This document shows, one piece after another, positions 54,353-62,462 of a DNA stretch of 64,000 nt. The stretch comes from Trebonia sp963795335. GTDB lineage: Bacteria > Actinomycetota > Actinomycetes > Streptosporangiales > Streptosporangiaceae. A program made the translations under genes and the position numbers. Numbering within the stretch: the first letter of the stretch is position 1; every line of letters starts with the position of its first letter. Location of the stretch: positions 124,001 to 188,000 of the forward strand of contig CAWCHI010000019.1 of NCBI GenBank assembly GCA_963795335.1, given 5' to 3'. The notes beneath the pieces were generated by a model. The model searched no databases. It saw only the letters and a list, made by a program, of their open reading frames with translations, and was not told the origin of the DNA.

Positions 54353-55078
54353 GTGAGCGGTCCCTACAGCCCGTCCGGGCAGCCCGGCGGCTATCCGCCA
54401 CCGGATGACCAGCAGCAGGGGTACCCGGGTTACCCGCCGCCCGGCTACCAGCAGCCGGGGTCGGGGCAGCAAGGAGCGGGGCAGCCGGGCTACGGCCAGC
54501 CGGGCTACGAGCAGCCGGGCTACGAGCAGACTAGGTACGCGCAGCCCGGCTACGGCCAGCCCGGCTACGGTCAGCAAGCGGGTTACGGCCAGCAGGGCTA
54601 CGGCCAGCAGGCTTACGGCCAGCACCAGGGTTACGGCCAGCAGGGCTACGGCCAGCCCGGTTACCAGCCGCAAGGCGGCTCCTACGGGGTGCCGGACTCC
54701 TGGTCGGCCCGGGAGTACCTGCAGGGTGCCCCGGTCGACTTCGCCAGTGCGATCAGGCTGCAGCTGCAGAACGTGTTCACCTTCAGCGGCCGGGCTGCCC
54801 TGTCGGCCTACTGGTGGTACGCGCTGGCCGTGTTTCTCATCACGGTGGTCCTCGAGGTGATCGGGCTCGTGGCCGGCTCGGCTGGCCTCAGCCTCCTGAT
54901 CGGACTGGTCCTGATGGTGGTGGGCCTGTCGGCGTTGTCGGCGGGCGTGCGGCGGATGCACGACAGCGGCAAGTCGGGCTGGCTGCTGCTGCTGGGGCTG
55001 ATCCCGTTCATCGGCACGGTCATCGTGATCATCCTGCTGGCGCTGCCGGGGACGCCGAGCCCCAACCGCTTCGGCTGA
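54353..55078 (+). CDS. DUF805 membrane protein with GYGQ/GYGQP-repeat N-terminus
   Basis: 241 aa from the GTG at 54353, 6 nt after GGAGG. Residues 10-115 are a Tyr/Gln/Gly/Pro repeat (GYGQQ, GYGQP, GYEQP units; 12- and 15-bp periods), expected to be disordered and cytoplasmic. The DUF805 domain follows: FTFSGRAALSAYWWYALAVFLI, four membrane helices and RRMHDSGKSGWLLLLGLIPFIGTV. Its function is unknown. The Tyr/Gln-rich region could drive self-association. Confidence 0.87.
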   Translation: MSGPYSPSGQPGGYPPPDDQQQGYPGYPPPGYQQPGSGQQGAGQPGYGQPGYEQPGYEQTRYAQPGYGQPGYGQQAGYGQQGYGQQAYGQHQGYGQQGYGQPGYQPQGGSYGVPDSWSAREYLQGAPVDFASAIRLQLQNVFTFSGRAALSAYWWYALAVFLITVVLEVIGLVAGSAGLSLLIGLVLMVVGLSALSAGVRRMHDSGKSGWLLLLGLIPFIGTVIVIILLALPGTPSPNRFG

Positions 55079-55093
55079 CGGCCGACGGGGCCA

Positions 55094-55128
55094 CCGGCCC
55101 CGGGTGACCTCGCGTCACCTGGGGCCGG
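55094..55128 (+). terminator. Hairpin after the DUF805 gene
   Basis: A 15-bp stem with one mismatch (55094-55108 with 55114-55128) and a CTCGC loop, 15 nt after the stop. Confidence 0.65.
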
Positions 55129-55186
55129 CGCGTTTCCGGCCCGCCCGCGTACACGCCGCAGGCCGGCGGCGACCAGTCGGGGCGGG

Positions 55187-56125
55187 TCAGGACTCGAACA
55201 GCACGCTGACGGACTCGCCGTCGTGGGTGCGGCGGATCGCCTCGGCCAGCGCCGGGGCGACCGACAGCACGGTGAGCTTGGGGTGGCGGAACGAGACCGG
55301 GACCGAGTTGGTGCAGACGATCTCCATCACGTCCTCGGCCGCCGCCAGCTTCTCCAGCGCCCCGCCCGCGAACAGCCCGTGGGTGCAGGCGATGCTGACC
55401 GACCGGGGCTCGTGCTCGCGCAGCACCGACAGCAGCTCGAGCACGGTGGTGCCGCGGGCGATCTCGTCGTCAAGCACGATCACGTCCCGGTCAGCCACCT
55501 CGCCGATGATCGAGGAGATCGACACCCGGTCGTCGCTGAACCGCTCCTTGGCCCCGGCCGCGACCGGAACGCCGAGGCGCCGGGCGAACGCGGCGGCCGA
55601 CTTGGCGTAGCCGAGGTCGGGCGACAGCACTACCGTCTGTGACAGGTCGCGCTGCCGGAAGTGCGCCGCCAGCTCGCGCAGCGCGTGCAGGTGGTCGACC
55701 GGGACGGAGAAGAAGCCGTGCACCTCGGGCGAGTGCAGGGTGAGGGTCAGCACCCGGTTCACCCCCGCGGTGACCAGCAGGTCGGCCACCAGGCGGCCGC
55801 CGATGGAGATGCGCGGCGCGTCCTTCTTGTCCGACCGGGCGTAGGCGTAGTGCGACATGACCGCGGTCACCCGGCGGGCCGAGGCGCCGCGGGCCGCGTC
55901 CGCCATCAGCAGCAGCTCGACCAGGCTCTCCTGGGCGGGCGGGACGATCGGCTGGATGAGGTAGACATCACGCTCCCGGCAGTTGGCCTGCAGCTGCACC
56001 TGGAGGCAGTCGTTGGCGAAACGGGTCGTCAGCACCGGGCTGCGCGGCACCCGCAAGTTGGCGCAGATCTCGTCGGCCAGCTCCCGGTGGGCGCTCCCGC
56101 CAAAGATCACTATCTCCGCGTTCAC
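55187..56125 (-). CDS. prs: Ribose-phosphate pyrophosphokinase
   Basis: 312 aa, normal length. Makes PRPP from ribose-5-phosphate and ATP for nucleotide, His and Trp synthesis. YARSDKKDAPRISIGGRLVADLL near residue 95 is the flexible ATP region, and VIVLDDEIARGTT near residue 215 is the PRPP-binding loop. It departs somewhat from the major Prs (DDEIARGTT rather than DDMIDTGGT), so it may be a second, class II-like isozyme rather than the main enzyme. Confidence 0.9.
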   Translation of the reverse strand: MNAEIVIFGGSAHRELADEICANLRVPRSPVLTTRFANDCLQVQLQANCRERDVYLIQPIVPPAQESLVELLLMADAARGASARRVTAVMSHYAYARSDKKDAPRISIGGRLVADLLVTAGVNRVLTLTLHSPEVHGFFSVPVDHLHALRELAAHFRQRDLSQTVVLSPDLGYAKSAAAFARRLGVPVAAGAKERFSDDRVSISSIIGEVADRDVIVLDDEIARGTTVLELLSVLREHEPRSVSIACTHGLFAGGALEKLAAAEDVMEIVCTNSVPVSFRHPKLTVLSVAPALAEAIRRTHDGESVSVLFES

Positions 56126-56287
56126 CCGTTGTTCCCGTCGTCGTTCAGCGAAAGCGTTTCATCCCGCTGGCCCGGATGATTCTGCTTAGCCCGGCCGTCG
56201 GTCAGCACCAGGATAGGAAAGTCCAGGCCGCATGGCACCACGATGACATATCCGCCGGCAGGGGGATCAGCTCCCCCGCGCGCGCGA

Positions 56288-56300
56288 TACCCTCGGTGAC
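56288..56300 (+). promoter_or_regulatory. Leaderless promoter
   Basis: TACCCT (56288-56293), seven bases, then ATG at 56301. No Shine-Dalgarno sequence. Confidence 0.45.
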
Positions 56301-56888
56301 ATGGAAACACCCGGTCCAGCGGCACCCGAGGGCGAGGCTGCGCCTTTGCTCACGGGTCAGGTCCTGGCGCCGGGGTCCGGCCGGCCGGCGGTGGACCCGC
56401 CCGAAGCGGACGACGCCGCTGCGGACCCCAAGCGCCCGGTCTGGCGGTTCCTGCTGCGGCCGCGCTGGCTCGCCTGGCACCTGTTCGCCGCCGCGGCCAT
56501 CTGCGGCATGCTGTGGCTGGGCGACTGGCAGTACCACCGGGCCCTGGGCGGCAACGGCCTCAGCTGGGCCTACACGTTCGAGTGGCCGCTGTTCGCCGGG
56601 TTCGCGCTGGTCTTCTGGGCCCGGACCATCCGGGACGAGTTCGCCGTCCAGCGCGGCGGCGTGAGCGAGACCGAGCTGATCGCCCGCGCGGCGATGGCCC
56701 AGTCCATGGCGACGCTGCCCGAGGGGGCGATGCTGCCCGCGGGCACGCTGCCCGCGGGCATGTCCATCCGGCAGCTCGAGCAGCCTGGTGCCTACAACGA
56801 CGCGGACGACCCGGAGCTCGCCCGCTACAACGCCTACCTGGCGAAGCTGGACGCCAAGGACCGCCGCAAGGCCCTGGGGGCCGGGTAG
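56301..56888 (+). CDS. Two-helix membrane protein of unknown function
   Basis: 195 aa. A 45-residue acidic/Pro-rich N-terminus, two membrane helices (WLAWHLFAAAAICGMLWLGDWQYH and WPLFAGFALVFWARTIRDEF, about 60-115), then a charged tail with AMLPAGTLPAGM. WHLFA, WLGDWQ and WARTIRDE recall the SURF1-like or DUF3099-type small proteins found next to DUF3817 in actinobacteria, but I cannot name a family. Upstream of DUF3817 on the same strand. Confidence 0.65.
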   Translation: METPGPAAPEGEAAPLLTGQVLAPGSGRPAVDPPEADDAAADPKRPVWRFLLRPRWLAWHLFAAAAICGMLWLGDWQYHRALGGNGLSWAYTFEWPLFAGFALVFWARTIRDEFAVQRGGVSETELIARAAMAQSMATLPEGAMLPAGTLPAGMSIRQLEQPGAYNDADDPELARYNAYLAKLDAKDRRKALGAG

Positions 56889-56944
56889 CGACGGCCGCGG
56901 GCTCCCCCACCGAACAATCGCGGCAGAAGGAAGGATCGGCGACC

Positions 56945-57289
56945 ATGCGTGCGGCCGTACTGCGCTACCGGGTGATGGCCTACATCACCGGCGTGCTCAT
57001 CATCGTGGTCTGCTTCGCCGGCATCCCGCTGCAGCTCGCGGCGCACAACACGTTCATCGCCAATGACATCGGGACGGTGCACGGCTTCCTCTACATCGTG
57101 TACGTGATCTGCGCCTACATCCTGGCGCGCAAGCTCAGCATGAAGCTCGGGCCGACGGTCCTGCTGCTGCTGGCGGGCACGATCCCGATCCTGACGTTCG
57201 TCGTCGAGCGGTGGATGATGCGCCGCTATATCAGGCCCGCACTGGCGGCCGAGACGGCCATGGCCCCGCAGCAGCCCGTCGGCCGGTGA
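56945..57289 (+). CDS. DUF3817 membrane protein
   Basis: 114 aa. YRVMAYITGVLIIVVCFAGIPLQL, VHGFLYIVYVICAYILARKL and LLLLAGTIPILTFVVERWM: three membrane helices with the VHG...Y pattern and VERW end of DUF3817. Function unknown. AAGGAAGGA lies upstream of the ATG. The stop overlaps the methyltransferase GTG by 4 bp. Confidence 0.85.
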   Translation: MRAAVLRYRVMAYITGVLIIVVCFAGIPLQLAAHNTFIANDIGTVHGFLYIVYVICAYILARKLSMKLGPTVLLLLAGTIPILTFVVERWMMRRYIRPALAAETAMAPQQPVGR

Positions 57290-57930
57290 CCGCTCCCGGC
57301 CACTACTTCGACGCCCAGCCCTCGGCCGCGCACCGGCCCGGCCTGGTCCGGGTGGTACTGCCGGACGTGTACCTGGAGCTGGCGACCGATTCGGGGGTGT
57401 TCTCGCCCGGGCGACTCGATCCCGGCACCCGGCTGCTGCTGGAGCGGGGACCCGCGCCGCCCCCGGTGGGCGACCTGCTCGACCTCGGCTGCGGCTACGG
57501 CCCGGTCGCGTGCACGCTCGCGGCCCGTGCCCCCGGGGCGACGGTGTGGGCGGTCGACGTCAACGAGCGCGCGCTGGCGCTGTGCGCGGCCAACGCCGCC
57601 CGCGCGGGCCTGCCCAACGTCCGCTGTGTCACCCCGGACACGCCCGGGATCCCCTCCCCGCTGGCCGGCATCTGGTCCAACCCGCCGGTCCGGATCGGCA
57701 AGGGCCCGCTGCACACGCTGCTGCGCACCTGGCTGGCCCGGCTCGCCCCGGGCGCGGCCGCGACCTTGGTGATGGGGCGCAACCTGGGGGCCGACTCGCT
57801 GCACGGGTGGCTCGAGCAGGACGAGGGCTGGCAGGTGACGCGGCTGTCGGCGCGCAGCGGCTACCGCCTGCTGCAGGTAGCCGCCCCCGGTGATTCCGAA
57901 CGAGAGGGGGAGACACCCGATGGCCAGTGA
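57286..57930 (+). CDS. RsmC/RlmG-like class I methyltransferase
   Basis: 214 aa from a GTG overlapping the DUF3817 stop. LLDLGCGYGPVACTLAARAPGATVWAVDVNERAL is the SAM site, and SNPPVRIGKG (N-P-P) is the catalytic motif of base-amino methyltransferases such as RsmC (16S rRNA G1207). Only the C-terminal catalytic half of RsmC is present, as in the short actinobacterial versions. Followed by, and overlapping, a TrmH-like RNA methyltransferase. Confidence 0.88.
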   Translation: MTAPGHYFDAQPSAAHRPGLVRVVLPDVYLELATDSGVFSPGRLDPGTRLLLERGPAPPPVGDLLDLGCGYGPVACTLAARAPGATVWAVDVNERALALCAANAARAGLPNVRCVTPDTPGIPSPLAGIWSNPPVRIGKGPLHTLLRTWLARLAPGAAATLVMGRNLGADSLHGWLEQDEGWQVTRLSARSGYRLLQVAAPGDSEREGETPDGQ

Positions 57931-58537
57931 CAGCAGCGAGCCGCAGGACGACGGTTCCGGACCGGACGCCCCGCAGCCGCAAGTCCCCTCGCCCGCCGCC
58001 CAGCTGCGGCAGCTGCGGCCGACCGACGTCAAACGGCTCAACCGGGAGTGGCGGCGGCGCACCGAGGGGCGGCTGGCGCTGCTGCTTGACTCGGTCGCCC
58101 AGCCGTTCAACGTCGGCTCGATCATCCGGACGGCGGCGACGTTCGGGGTCGAGAGCGTATGGCTGTGCGGCAACACCCCCGACCTGACGATGCCCGCGGT
58201 GGGCAAGACCGCGCTCGGCACCGACCGCTTCCTGACCGCCTACCGCGAGCCGTCCGCGGCCGCGGCGGCCAAGGACGCGGCCGGGGACGGGTTCCGGGTG
58301 ATCGCGGTCGAGCTCGCCTCAGGGGCGGTCCCCCTGTTCGAGGCGCCGCTCGACGGCGACGTGTGCCTGGCGATCGGCAACGAGGACCACGGCTGCTCCC
58401 CTGCGCTGCTCGCCGCGGTCTCCTCGGCCTGTTACATCCCCCAGGTCGGCCGGGTCGGGTCGCTCAACGTGGCCGTCGCCGCCGGCATCGCGCTGGCCGA
58501 GGCCCGGCGCCGCGAGTGGACCGCGCCGCGAACGTGA
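57920..58537 (+). CDS. TrmH/SpoU-family RNA 2'-O-methyltransferase
   Basis: 205 aa from ATG 57920, which overlaps the previous gene by 11 nt. SpoU motifs: NVGSIIRTAATFG (1), CLAIGNEDHGCS (2) and VGSLNVAVAAGIALAEARRR (3), the trefoil-knot SAM site. Methylates a tRNA or rRNA ribose; target not predictable. The 40-residue N-terminus is Pro/Gln-rich and not conserved. Confidence 0.9.
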   Translation: MASDSSEPQDDGSGPDAPQPQVPSPAAQLRQLRPTDVKRLNREWRRRTEGRLALLLDSVAQPFNVGSIIRTAATFGVESVWLCGNTPDLTMPAVGKTALGTDRFLTAYREPSAAAAAKDAAGDGFRVIAVELASGAVPLFEAPLDGDVCLAIGNEDHGCSPALLAAVSSACYIPQVGRVGSLNVAVAAGIALAEARRREWTAPRT

Positions 58538-58611
58538 CCTTATCCTGGGTGACAGGTAGCCGACCCCCCTCGTTCACCGGAAATGCCGCCACCGCATCGA
58601 TACTCGAGCCT

Positions 58612-59388
58612 GTGGCAGTCGAATACCTGGACCACCCGCGGCCACTTGCCTTCGCACACCGCGGCGGGGCCGGGCATCAGCCCGAGAACTCCTGGCGCGC
58701 CTTCGAATACGCCGTCCACCTTGGGTACGCGTACCTGGAGACCGACACCCGGTCGACCGCCGACGGCAAGCTGATCGCCTTCCACGACGCCCAGCTCGAC
58801 CGGGTCACCGACCGGACCGGGCCGGTGAGCAAGCTCACGTGGAAGGAGATCTCGGCCGCGCGGATCAACGGCACCGACGAGATCCCGCTGCTGGAAGACC
58901 TCATCGGCGCCTTCCCTGAGCTGCGGTTCAACATCGACTTGAAGGATGAGGGCACGATCGCGCCGCTGGCCAGCGTGCTCAAGCGCACGGGGGCCTGGGA
59001 CCGGGTCTGCGTGGCGTCGTTTTCCGGGGCCCGGCTGCTGGCCGCCCAGCGTTCCCTGGACCGGCCGGTCTGCCTCGCGGTCACCCCGGCGGCGATCGTG
59101 GCCATGCGGTGCCTCGGGGCGGCCGGGCTGCGGGCCGCCCGCCGCCTGGCTGCGTCCGGCGCCCGCTGCGCCCAGGTGCCCCGGCAGCTCGCGACCCGGG
59201 ACTTCATCCGGCGGGCGCACGCGGTCGGCCTCGACGTGCACGTGTGGACGCTGAACACCCGGGAGGAGATCGAGCGGGCGCTCGACCTGGGCGCCGACGG
59301 CGTAATGACCGACGACATCGTGCTGCTGCGCGACATCCTGGCCGAGCGCGGCCGCTGGTACCCGCGGCTGCCGCGGGTGGCCGCCTAG
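58612..59388 (+). CDS. Glycerophosphodiester phosphodiesterase (GDPD family)
   Basis: 258 aa from GTG 58612. FAHRGGAGHQPENSWRAFEYAV gives the catalytic His and Glu-Asn. YLETDTRSTADGKLIAFHDAQLDRVTDRTG gives the metal Glu-x-Asp and second His. FNIDLKDEG and VHVWTLNTREEIERALDLGADGVMTDD follow. Hydrolyses glycerophosphodiesters to glycerol-3-phosphate. No signal peptide, so cytoplasmic. Spaced 75 nt from the methyltransferase. Confidence 0.92.
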   Translation: MAVEYLDHPRPLAFAHRGGAGHQPENSWRAFEYAVHLGYAYLETDTRSTADGKLIAFHDAQLDRVTDRTGPVSKLTWKEISAARINGTDEIPLLEDLIGAFPELRFNIDLKDEGTIAPLASVLKRTGAWDRVCVASFSGARLLAAQRSLDRPVCLAVTPAAIVAMRCLGAAGLRAARRLAASGARCAQVPRQLATRDFIRRAHAVGLDVHVWTLNTREEIERALDLGADGVMTDDIVLLRDILAERGRWYPRLPRVAA

Positions 59389-59532
59389 CGCCCGGCGCCG
59401 CCTGCCCTGGACGGGCCCCCGCCCAGCCCCATGACCTGCGCCGCGGGCGTTCCGGGAGGGCCCCAGGGGGCCGTAGCGCTCGCGGGCGCGGGATATTAAC
59501 ACGGCCGAAATGGGTTGGACTTACCGCCCGGT

Positions 59533-59559
59533 GGGAATCTTGTCCGGGTATCCAGTGTT
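59533..59559 (+). promoter_or_regulatory. Sigma-R (SigH)-type promoter of rbpA
   Basis: GGGAAT (59533-59538), exactly 18 nt, then GTT (59557-59559): the GGAAT-N18-GTT consensus of the disulfide-stress sigma factor, which controls rbpA in Streptomyces. Predicts thiol-stress induction here. Forty nt before the rbpA start. Confidence 0.75.
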
Positions 59560-59598
59560 GCCGGTAAAGAACGCCAACCGCCTGGGAGGCAGCAAGTA

Positions 59599-59979
59599 AT
59601 GGCCGAACGCGCACTTCGCGGAACCCGGCTCGGCGCCACGAGCTATGAAAACGACCGGAACACCGACCTGGCCCCACGCCAGGACGTCCCGTTCGACTGC
59701 CCCAACGGTCACCATTTTAGCGTGCCGTTCGCCGCTGAGGCGGAACTCCCCCCGATGTGGGAGTGCCGTGTTTGCGGTGCCATGGCGACCGCGAGCACCG
59801 GTGAGTCCCCGTCCCCCAAGAAGGTCAAGCCCCCGCGCAGCCACTGGGACATGCTCATGGAGCGGCGGACGGTCGAGGACCTGGAGGCGGTCCTGGCGGA
59901 GCGCCTTGAGGTGGTCAGGGAGCGCCGGGCGATGGAGGCCCGCGCGATCGCCGACGTCAGCAGCCGTCGCAGCGCCTGA
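59599..59979 (+). CDS. rbpA: RNA polymerase-binding protein RbpA
   Basis: 126 aa from ATG 59599 after GGGAGG. RALRGTRLGATSYENDRNTDLAPRQ, then the zinc-ribbon-like core (CPNGHHFSVPF and WECRVCG with three Cys), the basic linker KKVKPPRSHWDMLMERR and the sigma-interaction helix at the end. RbpA stabilises sigma-A RNA polymerase open complexes. Intact. Confidence 0.96.
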   Translation: MAERALRGTRLGATSYENDRNTDLAPRQDVPFDCPNGHHFSVPFAAEAELPPMWECRVCGAMATASTGESPSPKKVKPPRSHWDMLMERRTVEDLEAVLAERLEVVRERRAMEARAIADVSSRRSA

Positions 59980-59993
59980 TTCCGCACGTCGCG

Positions 59994-60020
59994 AGCCCCG
60001 GGGACGGTGTCCCCGGGGCT
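59994..60020 (+). terminator. Terminator of rbpA
   Basis: A perfect 12-bp stem (59994-60005 with 60009-60020) and 3-nt loop, 15 nt after the stop. Confidence 0.75.
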
Positions 60021-60074
60021 TAGCCGTGCCGGGCCCGTCCGTGCCGGGCCGGTCAGGCTCGCCGGCCCCGGGCG

Positions 60075-60833
60075 CTAGTGCCGCACGCTGGCGGCCGAGT
60101 GGCCGTGCAGCCGGGCGCTGATACCCCACTGGGCGATCCGGGTGAACGACTCGAGGATGACCGACCGGGACATCTTCGACGCGCCCCGCTCGCGCTCGAC
60201 GAAGGTGATCGGCACCTCGGTGATCTTCAGGCCCGCCTGCAGGACCCGCAGCGTCATGTCGACCTGGAAGCAGTAGCCGGCCGACTGGATGCCGTCCAGC
60301 CCGATCCGGCGCAGCGTGGCCGCCCGGTAGACGCGGAACCCGCCGGTGGCGTCCTTGACCCGGACGCCGAGCATCAGCCGGGTGTAGAGGTTGGCCCCCT
60401 TGGACAGCAGCTGCCGGGACACGGGCCAGTTGACCACCGTACCGCCGGGCACGTAGCGCGAGCCGATCACCGCGTCGGCGCCGGCTTCCGCGGCCAGCAG
60501 CCGGGGCAGGTCCTCGGGGCGGTGCGAGCCGTCGGCGTCCATCTCGACGATCAAGTCGTAGCCCTCGGCGAGCGCCTTGGTGAACCCGGCCACGTACGCC
60601 CGGCCGAGACCCGCCTTCTCGGTCCGGTGCAGGACCTGCACCCGCGGGTCCACCTCAGCCAGCTTGTCGGCCAGGTCACCGGTGCCGTCGGGGCTGCTGT
60701 CGTCGACGACGAGGAGGTCCGCGTCCGGGACCGCCTCGCGGATCCGGCCCGCGATGATCTCCAGATTCTGCCGCTCGTTGTACGTGGGCATCACAATGAC
60801 AACGCGACCAGCAGCCGCGTCTCGGTCACCCAT
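60075..60833 (-). CDS. Polyprenol-phosphate mannose synthase (GT2, Ppm1 catalytic type)
   Basis: 252 aa from ATG 60833; an ATG at 60905 is in frame but adds charged, non-conserved sequence. GT2 fold: VVIVMPTYNERQNLEIIAGRI, LLVVDDSSPDGTGDLAD (first Asp pair), IVEMDADGSHRPED (DxD region), VIGSRYVPGG and FVERERGASKMS, all as in dolichol/polyprenol-phosphate mannosyltransferases without membrane domains. Supplies mannose for GT-C mannosyltransferases such as the one at 31.9 kb. TAAGAT on the minus strand (60957-60952) is a -10 candidate. Confidence 0.9.
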   Translation of the reverse strand: MGDRDAAAGRVVIVMPTYNERQNLEIIAGRIREAVPDADLLVVDDSSPDGTGDLADKLAEVDPRVQVLHRTEKAGLGRAYVAGFTKALAEGYDLIVEMDADGSHRPEDLPRLLAAEAGADAVIGSRYVPGGTVVNWPVSRQLLSKGANLYTRLMLGVRVKDATGGFRVYRAATLRRIGLDGIQSAGYCFQVDMTLRVLQAGLKITEVPITFVERERGASKMSRSVILESFTRIAQWGISARLHGHSAASVRH

Positions 60834-61172
60834 ATGCCTGTCTTCACCTTCTTCATCGGGCTTTGCCGGCTCCGTCAAGCGGAAAGGGCTCGGGCCGGCA
60901 CCCATCGGCCCGCAGCCAGCTCACCGGGGCGGGCCCCGACGTGGTTTACCAATCTTACGCCAGCCGCTCTCTCGCCGAGCCCGGTCCGGGCCGCGCACAG
61001 GAAACTCACAGGCGGCCCGCAGGTGCGGCCGGACGCCGCGCAGCCCTCGCGGCCGCGCCCGACCGTGAGGCTTAACCCACAGCCACCGAGGGAAGACCTT
61101 CGATCACCTTGTGTAATCAATACCGGCAGGGCGTGGTATACCAGCGTTACGCACAGCAACAGGGAGAGAACT
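60834..61172. other. 340-bp divergent gap
   Basis: Promoter space between the mannose synthase and L,D-transpeptidase genes, AT-richer near 61100-61150. TATACC at 61137-61142 may be a -10 for the transpeptidase. I see no gene, RNA motif or repeat. Confidence 0.35.
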
Positions 61173-62384
61173 GTGAGTAGCATTTCGCGGAAGACCATGG
61201 CGTGGGCTTCCGGCGCGGCCCTCGTCGTGGGGGGGACCACAGCGGGCATCGTCCTCGCAACGCAGGGCGGTCAGCCCGCGTCCGGTCACACCGCGGGCGG
61301 CACCGCCGCCGCCAAGCCGCTGCGGGTCGTGTCCATCAGCCCCTCCAGCGGGACCAGTAACGTCAACGGGACCGGGACCGTCACCGTTACCTACAACCAG
61401 AAACTGCCGGCGGCGGCCGCCCTGCCGACGCTGACGCCATCGGTCGCCGGGTCGTGGCAGCGAGTCGGTGACACCGCCGTGTTCACCCCTGAAACCGGGT
61501 ACGCGCCGCTCACCCACGTCACCGTGACGGTGGCCGGCGCCGGAGGCGGCACCGCGGCCGGGGTCACCAGCGACGCGATCGGCGGGAAGCCCGCCCCGGC
61601 CGTCTCCCCTTCGGCTGCGGTCAAGGCCTCGGCCGCCGCCCACGCCGCGAGCGCGGACGCGCTGGCCACCGCGACCTTCACCACGGGCAGCTACAGCACC
61701 CTGCGGATGCAGCAGATCCTGGCCCAGCTCGGCTACCTCCCGATGACCTGGAGCCCGGACGCCGACACGAGCGAGCCCGCCGACACCATCACCGCCCAGC
61801 AGTCGGCCGCGTACCAGCCGCCGGCCGGCAGCTTCTCCTGGCAGCCGGGCTACCCGTCGCTCATGAAGGAGTTCTGGTCCGAAGGCAAGGCGGACACCAT
61901 GACCCGCGGGGCGCTCATGGGGTTCGAGGCCGACCACAACCTGACGATCGACGGCACGGTCAGCCCCAAGGTGTGGAACGACCTGCTGACAGCCGCGGTC
62001 AAGAACCAGCAGAACGCCAACGGCTACAGCTACGCGATCGCCAGCAAGAGCCTGCCGGAGAGCCTGACCATCTGGCACAACGGCAAGAAGGTGTTCAACT
62101 CGCCGGCCAACACCGGCATCGGGGTCGCGCCAACCGTCGACGGCACCTTCCCGGTCTACGAGAAGCTCCCGTTCCAGATCATGTCGGGCACCAACCCGGA
62201 CGGCTCGCACTACGCCGACCCGGTCCAGTGGGTGTCGTACTTCAACGGCGGGGATGCGGTGCATTACTTCCCCCGCGGCTCCTACGGCTGGCCGCAGTCG
62301 CTCGGCTGCGTCGAGCTGCCGTACTCGACCGCCAGGGCCGCCTACGAGGTGCTGCCCTACGGCACCCTGGTGACGGTCGCCTAG
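61173..62384 (+). CDS. L,D-transpeptidase (YkuD domain) with signal anchor and Ig-like domain
   Basis: 403 aa from the GTG at 61173 after AGGGAGAGA. N-terminal membrane anchor MAWASGAALVVGGTTAGIVLAT, then an Ig-like Ldt domain (LRVVSISPSSGTSNVNGTGTVTVTYNQKLP). A peptidoglycan-binding-like helical region follows (LRMQQILAQLGYLP, MGFEADHNLTIDGTVSPKVWNDLL), then the YkuD domain with HYFPRGSYGWPQSLGCVELP. The catalytic Cys motif reads S-L-G-C rather than S-H-G-C. Forms 3-3 crosslinks outside the membrane. Intact. Confidence 0.92.
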   Translation: MSSISRKTMAWASGAALVVGGTTAGIVLATQGGQPASGHTAGGTAAAKPLRVVSISPSSGTSNVNGTGTVTVTYNQKLPAAAALPTLTPSVAGSWQRVGDTAVFTPETGYAPLTHVTVTVAGAGGGTAAGVTSDAIGGKPAPAVSPSAAVKASAAAHAASADALATATFTTGSYSTLRMQQILAQLGYLPMTWSPDADTSEPADTITAQQSAAYQPPAGSFSWQPGYPSLMKEFWSEGKADTMTRGALMGFEADHNLTIDGTVSPKVWNDLLTAAVKNQQNANGYSYAIASKSLPESLTIWHNGKKVFNSPANTGIGVAPTVDGTFPVYEKLPFQIMSGTNPDGSHYADPVQWVSYFNGGDAVHYFPRGSYGWPQSLGCVELPYSTARAAYEVLPYGTLVTVA

Positions 62385-62407
62385 CGGTACCGTCCGGGGC
62401 GAGACGG

Positions 62408-62445
62408 CGACGGGCTGGCGGCGCGCGGGCGCGGCCAGCCCGTCG
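62408..62445. terminator. Convergent hairpin after the L,D-transpeptidase gene
   Basis: A perfect 12-bp stem (62408-62419 with 62434-62445) and a 14-nt loop between two convergent genes. Confidence 0.65.
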
Positions 62446-62462
62446 GCCTGTCCGATGCCGTG

